A stretch of 29,703 bases of DNA from JBOGIG01 sp050742455 (lineage in GTDB: Bacteria > Actinomycetota > Acidimicrobiia > Acidimicrobiales > JBOGIG01): assembly GCA_050742455.1 (NCBI GenBank), contig JBOGIG010000031.1, forward strand, positions 1 through 29,703. Reading direction: 5' to 3'. The translations under genes were made by a program, and so were the position numbers. Positions 14,227 to 21,800 of this stretch are shown here, piece by piece; the first letter of the stretch is position 1, and the number at the start of each line of letters is the position of its first letter. Under the pieces are notes generated by a model, which saw only the letters and a list, made by a program, of their open reading frames with translations, did not search any database and was not told the DNA's origin.

Positions 14227-15714
14227 TCAGGCCAGGGGCAGGCCAATGGTCTTGGTCTCCAGGTACTGCTCGAATCCCTCGAGGCCGTTCTGGCGCCCAA
14301 TCCCGCTGGCCTTGTATCCGCCGAAAGGAGCGTCGGCCCCGTACCACACACCCCCGTTGACCGTCACCGTGCCCGATCGGATGCGTCGGGCTACCCCGAG
14401 TGCCCGCTCCTCCGAGGACGAGGTGACCGATCCAGAAAGGCCGTAGGGGCTGTCGTTGGCCATTCGCACGGCGTCGTCGTCGTCGTCGAAGGCCAGTACC
14501 ACCAGCACTGGGCCGAATATCTCCTCTCGGGCGACGGTCATGGAGTTGTCCACGTCAGCCAGCAGCGTCGGTTCCACGAAGTACCCCTTGGGCAGGTGGG
14601 CCGGCCGGCCTCCACCCACAACAACCCGGGCTCCCTCGGCTCGCCCCTTGTCGATGTAGCCCAGAACCCGCTCCCTTTGCCTGTCGTTGATCTGGGGCCC
14701 CTGCAGGTTGGCGGGATCGGTGGGGTCGCCGTAGGAGACGGACCCGAACCCCGCCGCCACCATTTCGACTCCTTCCTCGTAGCGGCTGCGGGGCAGCAAC
14801 AGGCGAGTGGGCATGGCGCATCCCTGGCCGGCGTGCATGCAGATCATCGACGCCATGGGTAGGGTCGACTCGAAGTCGGCATCGTCCAGCACGATGCTGG
14901 CCGACTTTCCCCCAAGCTCCAAGAACAGGCGCTTCAAGCTGGGCGCCCCCTTCTCCATGATGCGCCGGCCGGTGGCGGTGGAGCCAGTGAAGGAGATCAG
15001 ATCGACCCGAGGATCGGTGACCATCATCTCGCCCACCAGGTGATCCGAAGAGGTCACCACATTGACCACCCCCGGGGGAATGTCGGTGCGCTCGGCGATG
15101 AGGCGACCGATCCGGGTGGCATTCCAGGGCGTGTCGGGCGCGGGCTTGATCACCACAGTGTTGCCCGTGGCCAGAACGGGGCCCAGCTTGTTGATGGTGA
15201 TCTCCACGGGGAAATTCCACGGGATGATGGCCCCCACCACCCCTACGGGTTCCTTCCAAACCTGGCGTCGGCTGTTCATACCGAAGGCCGTGCCGTCGGG
15301 CAGTTGGCGTTCCCAGGCAAACTCGTCGATCATCCGTGCCGGCCACAACAGGCCGTCGTCCAAAGGGGCGTCCAACTGTGGGCCATAGGTGATGAGGACC
15401 GGCGTACCGGCCTCGGCCACCAGTTCCGCCCGGATGGCCTCGCGCTCGCCGTCCATGGCGGCGTACAGCTGCTCCAGGCAGCGCCGGCGCAGGGACCTGT
15501 TGGATGACCAGTCGGTCTCGTCGAAGGCCCGCCGGGCCGCCCCGATGGCCGATCCCATGTCCCCCCCGTCGGCATCGGCAACCTGGCCCATCACTTCTTC
15601 GGTGGCCGGGTTCACGTTGTCGAAGCGCCGCCCCGAGGCCGACTCGACCAGGGCGCCATCGATCAACATCCTGGTCTCCGCCCCAAGGACCTGGGCATCG
15701 GCACTCATCGTCAT
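14227..15714 (-). CDS. NAD(P)-dependent aldehyde dehydrogenase (495 aa)
   Basis: Typical ALDH superfamily enzyme oxidising an aldehyde to an acid. The cofactor-binding PWNFPVEI carries Asn167, FTGSTATGRR is at about 242-251, LELGGKSA carries Glu266 (general base), and GQGCAM carries the nucleophile Cys299. The C-terminal half has EEIFGPVLVVLAF and PFGGYKASGIGRQNG. Length is standard. The frame stays open to 15966, overlapping the ligase gene, but ATG 15714 has AGGAG 8 nt upstream and starts a normal MTMSADAQ N-terminus. It is the last gene of operon B, after two acyl-CoA ligases. Converting an aldehyde to an acid for those ligases is a sensible but unproved link. Confidence 0.95.
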   Translation of the reverse strand: MTMSADAQVLGAETRMLIDGALVESASGRRFDNVNPATEEVMGQVADADGGDMGSAIGAARRAFDETDWSSNRSLRRRCLEQLYAAMDGEREAIRAELVAEAGTPVLITYGPQLDAPLDDGLLWPARMIDEFAWERQLPDGTAFGMNSRRQVWKEPVGVVGAIIPWNFPVEITINKLGPVLATGNTVVIKPAPDTPWNATRIGRLIAERTDIPPGVVNVVTSSDHLVGEMMVTDPRVDLISFTGSTATGRRIMEKGAPSLKRLFLELGGKSASIVLDDADFESTLPMASMICMHAGQGCAMPTRLLLPRSRYEEGVEMVAAGFGSVSYGDPTDPANLQGPQINDRQRERVLGYIDKGRAEGARVVVGGGRPAHLPKGYFVEPTLLADVDNSMTVAREEIFGPVLVVLAFDDDDDAVRMANDSPYGLSGSVTSSSEERALGVARRIRSGTVTVNGGVWYGADAPFGGYKASGIGRQNGLEGFEQYLETKTIGLPLA

Positions 15715-15722
15715 AAGTTCAT

Positions 15723-15727
15723 CTCCT
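15723..15727 (-). promoter_or_regulatory. Ribosome binding site of the aldehyde dehydrogenase gene
   Basis: AGGAG on the minus strand, eight bases before ATG 15714. It rules out the longer open frame that runs back into the ligase gene. Confidence 0.65.
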
Positions 15728-15740
15728 GGATTTGATTGGG

Positions 15741-15798
15741 GCTGGGTGGCCGGGGTCGATTCTGGCTGGGTGGCCTGGGTCGACCCTGGCTGGTTCGG
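15741..15798 (-). repeat. 24-bp tandem repeat between ligase and aldehyde dehydrogenase genes
   Basis: Two units (15741-15764 and 15765-15788), each beginning GCTGGGTGGCC on the plus strand, plus a partial third copy to about 15798. They fill most of the 88-bp gap between the ligase stop (15803) and the dehydrogenase ribosome site. The repeat is non-coding unless the longer open frame is used, where it would read as Gln/Thr/Pro-rich sequence. Confidence 0.85.
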
Positions 15799-15802
15799 TG
15801 AC

Positions 15803-17344
15803 TCACAAGAGCCTGGTGTCGTGACCTGACCAGTAACGGTCCACCATGCGTCGCTTATAGAGCTTGCCATTGGGATCGCGGGGCAATTCGGGTTCGAAAT
15901 CGATGGATCGGGGGCACTTGAAAGCGGCCAGCCGAGCCCGGCAGTGATCCATGAGCTCTTGGGCAAGGTCCGAGCCGGCCTCCTCCCAATTCAGCGGCTG
16001 GACCACGGCCTTGACCTCCTGGCCGAACTCGGCGCTCGGAATACCGAAAACGGCCACATCGGCCACCCGGGGATGGACGACAAGCACGTTCTCCACCTCC
16101 TGGGGATATATGTTCACCCCCCCGGACACCACCATGAAGCCGGCCCGGTCGGTCAGGTACAGGTAGCCCTGTTCGTCCAGGTATCCGACGTCGCCGAGGG
16201 TACGGTGGCCCTGCTCGTTGCGCACCGACGCCGTCTTGAGAGGGTCGTTGAGGTACTCGAGGTCGGGTCCACCCTCGAAATAGATCGTTCCCGTCTGGCC
16301 CGGCGCTAGCTCTTGGCCCCCGTCATCAAAAATGTGGATCGGATTGGTTGGCCGGCCCACCGAGCCGCGGTGAGCCAGCCACTCCTGCGGACCGATGAAG
16401 GCGCCTCCGAATCCCTCCGTCCCGGCGTAGTACTCGTGGATGATGGGTCCCCACCACTGCATCATTTCGTCCTTGACTTGGACGGGACAGGGCGCGGCGG
16501 CGTGGATCACCACACGCAGGCTGGAGATGTCGTAACGGGACCGGACATCGACACCTAGCTTGAGGAGCCGGACGAACATGGTCGGCACGAACTGGGCGTG
16601 GGTCACTCCGTGGCGTTGGATCAACTCCAAGGCCAGTTCGGGATCGAAGTGATCCATGACCAGGGCAGTGGCCCCGACCCGCATCACTGCCATGGTGTAG
16701 ACCAGCGGGGCGCTGTGATACAGGGGGGCGGGGCACAGATAGACGTCGTTCGCGGCCATGGAGTGCTGGCCCCGCAGCCCCGCCTCCACCGCGGCCTGGG
16801 CCCACGACCCGCCATCCCCGGGCAGCGGCCGCTTGACCGCCTTGGGCCGGCCCGTGGTCCCCGATGAGTACATCATCTCGGTCCCCTGGGAGGGATCGGG
16901 AATCGCTGTGCACGGGACCCGGGCCATCTCGTCCTCGTAGGTCCCAAATCCCCTCACTTCGCCGCCCACGGCCAGGCGCAGCCGTACCGGCCCCACCGGA
17001 TCGGACAGAATGCCGGCCTTGTCCACCATGGAAGAATGGACTATCAGGGCCTTGGCTCCGGAGTCCTCGATGATGTAGCGCACCTCGTCCTTCAACAGGT
17101 GGGTGTTGACCGGGGTGTAATAGAGCCCGCATTGTTGGGCCGCCCAAGTCACCTCGAAGAATTCAGGGCTGTTGGGCAGCATGAGGACTACGCCATCACC
17201 CCGCTCCAGCCCGGCCTGGCGGAACAGGTGGGCGAGTCGGTTAGCCCGCTCAGCCAAGCGACCATAGGTTTGCTCCTCGCCCGAGGCCATGGTCAGGGCC
17301 ACCCGGTCCGGATGGGCCAGGGCGTGCTCGGCCATATCGGTCAA
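15803..17344 (-). CDS. AMP-forming acyl-CoA synthetase (FadD-like, 513 aa)
   Basis: Adenylate-forming ligase that activates a carboxylic acid to its CoA thioester with ATP. Core motifs: MMYSSGTTGRPKAVKR (about 157-172), LYHSAPL in the substrate region, EYYAGTEGFGG, the GDVGYLDEQGYLYLTDR hinge region, SGGVNIYPQEVE, and a C-terminal PNGKLYKR with Lys494 for adenylation. The start TTG at 17344 overlaps the preceding ligase stop by four bases (TTGA); ATG at 17335 is the alternative. The substrate pocket cannot be read. It sits in operon B directly after another ligase, so the two may take different acids or successive intermediates of one pathway. Confidence 0.94.
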   Translation of the reverse strand: MTDMAEHALAHPDRVALTMASGEEQTYGRLAERANRLAHLFRQAGLERGDGVVLMLPNSPEFFEVTWAAQQCGLYYTPVNTHLLKDEVRYIIEDSGAKALIVHSSMVDKAGILSDPVGPVRLRLAVGGEVRGFGTYEDEMARVPCTAIPDPSQGTEMMYSSGTTGRPKAVKRPLPGDGGSWAQAAVEAGLRGQHSMAANDVYLCPAPLYHSAPLVYTMAVMRVGATALVMDHFDPELALELIQRHGVTHAQFVPTMFVRLLKLGVDVRSRYDISSLRVVIHAAAPCPVQVKDEMMQWWGPIIHEYYAGTEGFGGAFIGPQEWLAHRGSVGRPTNPIHIFDDGGQELAPGQTGTIYFEGGPDLEYLNDPLKTASVRNEQGHRTLGDVGYLDEQGYLYLTDRAGFMVVSGGVNIYPQEVENVLVVHPRVADVAVFGIPSAEFGQEVKAVVQPLNWEEAGSDLAQELMDHCRARLAAFKCPRSIDFEPELPRDPNGKLYKRRMVDRYWSGHDTRLL

Positions 17345-18843
17345 CTGATGGTCACCTGCTCCAGAACCTCTCGCCGCAGGATCTTGCCCGTGGCGGTGCG
17401 AGGAAGCTCATCTCGAAACTCGACAGCCGAAGGTGTCTTGGATGAACGCAGTCGCTTGCGGCACAGATCCTGGAGCTCGATCTCGCCCACCGAGGCGTGC
17501 GGCGACCTCACCACTACTGCTACCAGCCTCTGGCCCCATTCGTGGTCGGCCACCCCGATCACCACGGCGTCGAGGACTTCGGGGTGGCTGAGCAGAACAT
17601 CCTCGATCTCGGCGGGGGCGATGTTCTCACCCCCCCGGATGATGGTGTCGTCCGCCCGCCCCTCGATGTAGACGTAGCCGGCGTCATCGACCCGTCCCCT
17701 GTCGCCGGAGCAGAACCATCCCTCGGCATCGAGGAGGCTGGCTCCGTCGCACTCGTCGGCAATCTGATCTCCGCGCAGGAAAACCATCCCAACCTGTCCA
17801 ACGGGCAGAGCCTGGCCGCCCTCGTCACGGACCTGCATCTCCATGCCATCCAGGAGTCGACCCACCGAGCTCAGGCGCTCTCGGACGGCCCGTTCAGACG
17901 ATTCCAGAGCCAAACGGTGATCCTCGGGACCAAGCAGGGCGATCGTGGAGCTGGTCTCGGTCAGTCCGTAGGAATTGACGAAGCCGGTGTCGGGGAACAG
18001 CTCCAGGGCCCGCTTGATCACCGGAATTGGCATGCGGGCCCCGCCATAGGACAGAGCCCTCAGGCTGGGCGTACCCGCCTCCCGGGCATCGCCCAGGGCG
18101 CCTATGACTTGAGCCAGCATCGTGGGCACGACCATCGCCTGGGTCACTCGCTCGGTCCGGACCACGTCCAGCCACACCTGAGGATCGAACTGGGACAGGT
18201 AGATGATCCGACGGCCGGCGTAGAGGTTGCTCAAGAGGTTGGCCACACCGGCGATGTGATAGGGCGGCACCGCCACCAGGGCGGCCTGGTCCTCGCCCGC
18301 TGACCCGAACTCGACCGTACCCAGGATGTAGGCCATCAAGTGACGGTGGCGGAGAACCACGGCCTTGGGCGCCGCCGTGGTACCGCTGGTGTACAGGCAC
18401 AGAGCCGGCCGATCCGGATCCCCCCCAGCGCCGAGGCGTTCGAGGTCGGGCCCCGGACTGGGAGCCATGGCGATGTGAGCCAAGAATGTCTCGGTGGCAA
18501 TGGAAAGATCCGGATCGGCCGAAAGAGGCCGTTCTCCGTGATGAACAACAACAGCGCCAGGGTTGGCCCGGATGAGGGCGTCCAATTGGTCAGTTCCCAG
18601 CCGGTAGTTCAGCGGAATCAGGGGAACACCGGCCAGCGCCGCCCCGAACAGACAGGCAGGATAGACCAAGCCATTGGTACCAATGTGGATCACGGCCCGC
18701 GCTTGTCGGTCGGTAAACCAAGCTCCCGCCACGCCGGCCATGGCGGCAAGGCCGTCAAAACTCGCGTCGTCCCGGGCGACCGTAAGGGCCCGACGAGGAC
18801 CATATCCCGAGGTGACCATTTCCAACAGCAGGCAAAGATCCAA
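17341..18843 (-). CDS. AMP-forming acyl-CoA synthetase (500 aa)
   Basis: Second adenylate-forming ligase of operon B, clearly different from its neighbour. Motifs: LYTSGTTAAPKAVVLRH (about 150-166), PYHIAGVANLLSNLYAG, NSYGLTETSST, WFCSGDRGRVDDAGYVYIEGR, IRGGENIAPAEIE, and TGKILRRE near the end with Lys at about 487. The P-loop has Ala-Ala where Gly/Arg is common. The open frame extends to 19233, but the first 130 residues are antisense-like sequence overlapping the small gene at 18855-19220. TTG at 18843 has GAAGGG 7 nt upstream and lies 11 nt after that gene's stop; ATG 18819 has no ribosome site. Acid substrate unknown. Confidence 0.92.
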   Translation of the reverse strand: MDLCLLLEMVTSGYGPRRALTVARDDASFDGLAAMAGVAGAWFTDRQARAVIHIGTNGLVYPACLFGAALAGVPLIPLNYRLGTDQLDALIRANPGAVVVHHGERPLSADPDLSIATETFLAHIAMAPSPGPDLERLGAGGDPDRPALCLYTSGTTAAPKAVVLRHRHLMAYILGTVEFGSAGEDQAALVAVPPYHIAGVANLLSNLYAGRRIIYLSQFDPQVWLDVVRTERVTQAMVVPTMLAQVIGALGDAREAGTPSLRALSYGGARMPIPVIKRALELFPDTGFVNSYGLTETSSTIALLGPEDHRLALESSERAVRERLSSVGRLLDGMEMQVRDEGGQALPVGQVGMVFLRGDQIADECDGASLLDAEGWFCSGDRGRVDDAGYVYIEGRADDTIIRGGENIAPAEIEDVLLSHPEVLDAVVIGVADHEWGQRLVAVVVRSPHASVGEIELQDLCRKRLRSSKTPSAVEFRDELPRTATGKILRREVLEQVTIS

Positions 18844-18850
18844 CTTCTGG

Positions 18851-18856
18851 CCCTTC
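18851..18856 (-). promoter_or_regulatory. Ribosome binding site supporting TTG start at 18843
   Basis: GAAGGG on the minus strand overlaps the TGA of the small upstream gene (18857-18855) and precedes the TTG by seven bases. Confidence 0.5.
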
Positions 18857-19220
18857 AGTCCGAGGACGGCAAGGGTTTGGCCGACTTGGGGACCAGGATG
18901 GCCCCGTTGCAGGTCAGTGGTCCCAGGCCGGGCTTGGTACACAGCACCTCGATGCCGCTGGACCCTTCCTCGTAACGCTTGCCCAGCAACAGCTCTTCCC
19001 CGGCCGTTCCCGGACCGCCTGTTCCCCCGCCGGCCTTTCCCCCACCGCCTGCGACCGACATCGCCGGCTTCACTGAGGGGGCCGGAGCGGCTCCGGTGAC
19101 AGCCTCGACCATGGCTGCGCCGGCACAGGCCATCTCGGCCGGCAACGATGGGGCCCGGACCACCACCACCTCGGCGGAGCCGAGGGCACTGCGCCACCGA
19201 GATCCGACCTTGGGTTCCAC
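18855..19220 (-). CDS. Small uncharacterised protein (121 aa)
   Basis: A short but convincing gene. GTG at 19220 begins 2 nt after the SDR stop, its TGA is 11 nt before the ligase start, and the protein has two ordered blocks. The first is MEPKVGSRWRSALGSAEVVVVRAP with a Cys at about 32 (EMACAGAAMV). The second is EELLLGKRYEEGSSGIEVLCTKPGLGPL ending in KSAKPLPSSD. They are joined by a Gly/Pro/Ala-rich linker (about 57-71). Two cysteines (about 32 and 83) and the LLGKRY...EVLCTK block resemble small hypothetical proteins I have seen beside actinobacterial acyl-CoA ligases; that memory is not checked. There is no signal peptide or membrane segment. A role as ligase partner or CoA/acyl carrier helper is only a guess. 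Confidence 0.75.
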   Translation of the reverse strand: MEPKVGSRWRSALGSAEVVVVRAPSLPAEMACAGAAMVEAVTGAAPAPSVKPAMSVAGGGGKAGGGTGGPGTAGEELLLGKRYEEGSSGIEVLCTKPGLGPLTCNGAILVPKSAKPLPSSD

Positions 19221-19222
19221 GG

Positions 19223-20047
19223 CTAGCCAGCACTCCCCATCAGAGTGGCCGGATCGATGTTCCCGGTGAAGATCGCGCCTATGGTCCCCCCGTCGGTGAT
19301 GATGTTCTCGCCGGTGATGTATGAGGCGGCCCTGCTGTTGAGGAACACCAGTGGATGGGCTTGCTCCTCAGGGGTAGAGCGGCGCCCTAGAGGAATGGGA
19401 AAGCTGTCCATGAACTCCTTGCCCACGTTTTCCTCGAAGGCCGGCATCATCGGGGTGTCGGTCGGGCCGGGACTGATGCAGTTGCAGCGAATATTCTTCT
19501 TGGCCAGACCAAATGCGGCCCACGCCGTCCAGACAATGATGGCCTCCTTGGATGGCGCGTAACCGCTGGCAATCTCGTCAGGATGCTCTTCGCACCACTG
19601 CTTCCCGGCGTCAAAGCCTGCGCTGGTGACGAGCGGCATCCACTTGGCGATGTTGCCCATCCAGCCCACGCCGGCGGCCGAGGAGATGCTGACGATCGCC
19701 CCCGGCACCGCCATGCGGTCCACGACCAGCTCGGTTAGGTGGCGCATGCCGACAAAATTCACCAGCATGGTGTCGAGGTCGGAAAAGGGGGGCCCAGGCA
19801 ACCCAGCGCAATTGAACAGGGCATCGATCCTGCCACCGATGCGCTCCACCGCCTCGGCCGTGGCCCCTGGGTCGCGCAAATCGCTGGCCTGATAAGAGGC
19901 CACCTCCACCGGCGGTTCTTTGAGGTCCAACACATGGACCTCGGCCCCCAACTCGACCAGCAACCTGACGGCGGCTGCCCCCATACCAGCCCCACCGCCA
20001 CCGCTGACAACCACCCTCGTACCTTCGTAATCCCACAACGACGTCAC
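19223..20047 (-). CDS. Short-chain dehydrogenase/reductase (274 aa)
   Basis: NAD(P)-dependent SDR with a glycine-rich GGGGAGMG (about 16-23), FNCAGLPG (78-85), SISSAAGVGWMG with the active-site serine (about 122-123), Tyr163-xxx-Lys167 in YAPSKEA and a Rossmann C-terminal part with SPGPTDTPMMPAF. The insertion around 130-160 (AKWMPLVTSAGFDAGKQWCEEHPDE) is typical of 3-alpha/7-alpha-hydroxysteroid dehydrogenase-like bacterial SDRs, which makes a cyclic alcohol substrate attractive but not shown. GTG 20047 is chosen because AAGGGAG precedes it by 7 nt; the frame open to 20269 would overlap the upstream gene. It lies between the D-aminoacylase-like gene and the small uncharacterised gene in operon B. 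Confidence 0.92.
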   Translation of the reverse strand: MTSLWDYEGTRVVVSGGGGAGMGAAAVRLLVELGAEVHVLDLKEPPVEVASYQASDLRDPGATAEAVERIGGRIDALFNCAGLPGPPFSDLDTMLVNFVGMRHLTELVVDRMAVPGAIVSISSAAGVGWMGNIAKWMPLVTSAGFDAGKQWCEEHPDEIASGYAPSKEAIIVWTAWAAFGLAKKNIRCNCISPGPTDTPMMPAFEENVGKEFMDSFPIPLGRRSTPEEQAHPLVFLNSRAASYITGENIITDGGTIGAIFTGNIDPATLMGSAG

Positions 20048-20054
20048 AATCCGA

Positions 20055-20061
20055 CTCCCTT
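20055..20061 (-). promoter_or_regulatory. Ribosome binding site deciding the SDR start at 20047
   Basis: AAGGGAG on the minus strand, seven bases before the GTG and just after the TGA (20066-20064) of the upstream gene. Confidence 0.65.
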
Positions 20062-20063
20062 GG

Positions 20064-21800
20064 TCAATGTCGCCCGCCTCCGGTTGGGGTAACAGTTGTT
20101 GTATCACGACCGGATCGCAACAGGGTTCCAGGCGTATCACCAGAAAGACGCCCGTCGGTGACCAGTCCCACTCCGTTGACCAGGACCCGGTGGATCCCCT
20201 TGCCCTCGGCATAGAGGCGCCAGGCGCCACCGGGGAGGTCGGTGCGCATGCGCTCCGGTCCGTATCCAACTTCGTTCGGATCGAAGATCACCACATCGGC
20301 GGCGTACCCCGGGGCGATCCGACCCCGCTTCTTGAGCCCATACAGCTCGGCAGGCACCCCGCTGAGCTGGTGAACGGCTTCTTCTAAGGAGATGACCCCG
20401 AACTGACGCACGCCGTGTGACAGCAGGGCGGTGGAATAGATGGCGCCGCACATCATGTCGAGATGGGCCCCGGCATCGGATCCTCCCACCACCGCGCGGT
20501 CATCCCTCCACACCTCGGCCCTCACCTTCCAGTCGGCCTCGGTCTCTGCCATCCCTCCCGGACGCAGGCCCGTGCGCAGACCATCGGCCACCACGATGTC
20601 CAACAGCACGTCGAAAGGATCCTCGGTCCCTCCGCGATCCGATACAGCATCCCCCACGGTCCGTCCCTCGTAAGGGGCATTGACCGAGGCAAACGTCTCG
20701 GTGATGACCAACCGCTCCCAGGCGGCCAGGGCCCTCAGTACCCCGGCCTCGGGGGAGGTGGCTCCTTCGGTCAGCCGGCGGCGCACCTGAGGGTCGGACA
20801 AGGCCACTATTCGCTCGTCAACAAGAAGGGCCATGATGGGCCGCCAGCCCGGGAGCCCATCGAGTACGAAGCCGGACAGAAAGGACAGCCGGATCTTCAT
20901 GGAATGCGGGAGGGTCAGGGCCACCAGTCGCCCGCCATGGTCGGCCACGTAGTCCGAGGCGGCCAGTTGGGTCTCGTGCGAGGTTGGATTGGCCGCCGAG
21001 ACCCCCAGGACGTTCCAGTTGACCGGACGATTCCCGCCCACCGACATCTGCGCCAGCAGATCCTTCTCCTCGGGGGTAAAGCCGTTCAGACAGCCGGCCA
21101 GGATGGCTTCCAGCGTCGTGCCTGCAAAGGGCTCAACCGCCTGAGCCAGGGCCACCAACTCTTCGTCTCGGGCCCCTCGGGAGGGTACGGGGTCGCCGGC
21201 TCCGTCGTGGTGGGTGGGGGCGGCGGAGGTGGAAAAGCCGAGGGCCCCGGCCCGGCACGCCTCGGCCACGATCCTGGCCATGGCCGCGATCTGATCGGAG
21301 CTGGCTTCGAGGTGGCAGTCGTCGCCCATCACCGATCTACGGACGGCAGAGTGTCCAATCAGGAATCCGGCATTGATGCCGATCCGTCCCTCCAGGCGGG
21401 CCACGAAGTCCCGGTAGGAGGTCCACTCCCAATCCAACCCTGCCTCGAGAGCAGCCAAGGGCATGCCCTCCACCCGGGCCATCATCCGCATCAGGTAGGC
21501 GGCGTGGTCGGGCCCCGCCGGGGCCAGGGTGAAGCCGCAATTGCCCCCGATGGCCGTTGTGACGCCGTGCAGGGGCGACGGAGTGGCTGCAGGGTCCCAG
21601 AAAAGCTGGGCGTCGTAGTGGGTGTGGATGTCGACAAATCCCGGAGCTACGACCAGACCTGCGGCATCGATTATCTTGGCCCCGACCCCCACCTGGTCGG
21701 GCGGGACGAAGTGGCCCTGGTGGATGGCGACATCACCCAGATGGGACGGCTCTCCCGTCCCGTCGACCACCAGGCCGCCTTTGATCAGGGTGTCGACCAT
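20064..21800 (-). CDS. D-aminoacylase-like amidohydrolase (N-acyl-D-amino-acid deacylase family, 578 aa)
   Basis: Amidohydrolase of the COG3653 type. VAPGFVDIHTHYDAQ carries His59, His61 and Asp63, GGNCGF carries Cys88 (a metal ligand in D-aminoacylase), GFSTS and the late GGSDAGAHLDMMCG provide further metal ligands, and the C-terminal sandwich ends in VLVNGVGLVTDGRLSG. Family members deacylate N-acyl-D-amino acids, but many actinobacterial copies are embedded in lipid or steroid-like clusters and have no known substrate. The length is at the upper end for the family. ATG 21800 overlaps the end of the upstream amidohydrolase by 16 bases, so the two are coupled. It could remove an amide-linked conjugate from the substrate before CoA activation; this is inference. 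Confidence 0.92.
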   Translation of the reverse strand: MVDTLIKGGLVVDGTGEPSHLGDVAIHQGHFVPPDQVGVGAKIIDAAGLVVAPGFVDIHTHYDAQLFWDPAATPSPLHGVTTAIGGNCGFTLAPAGPDHAAYLMRMMARVEGMPLAALEAGLDWEWTSYRDFVARLEGRIGINAGFLIGHSAVRRSVMGDDCHLEASSDQIAAMARIVAEACRAGALGFSTSAAPTHHDGAGDPVPSRGARDEELVALAQAVEPFAGTTLEAILAGCLNGFTPEEKDLLAQMSVGGNRPVNWNVLGVSAANPTSHETQLAASDYVADHGGRLVALTLPHSMKIRLSFLSGFVLDGLPGWRPIMALLVDERIVALSDPQVRRRLTEGATSPEAGVLRALAAWERLVITETFASVNAPYEGRTVGDAVSDRGGTEDPFDVLLDIVVADGLRTGLRPGGMAETEADWKVRAEVWRDDRAVVGGSDAGAHLDMMCGAIYSTALLSHGVRQFGVISLEEAVHQLSGVPAELYGLKKRGRIAPGYAADVVIFDPNEVGYGPERMRTDLPGGAWRLYAEGKGIHRVLVNGVGLVTDGRLSGDTPGTLLRSGRDTTTVTPTGGGRH

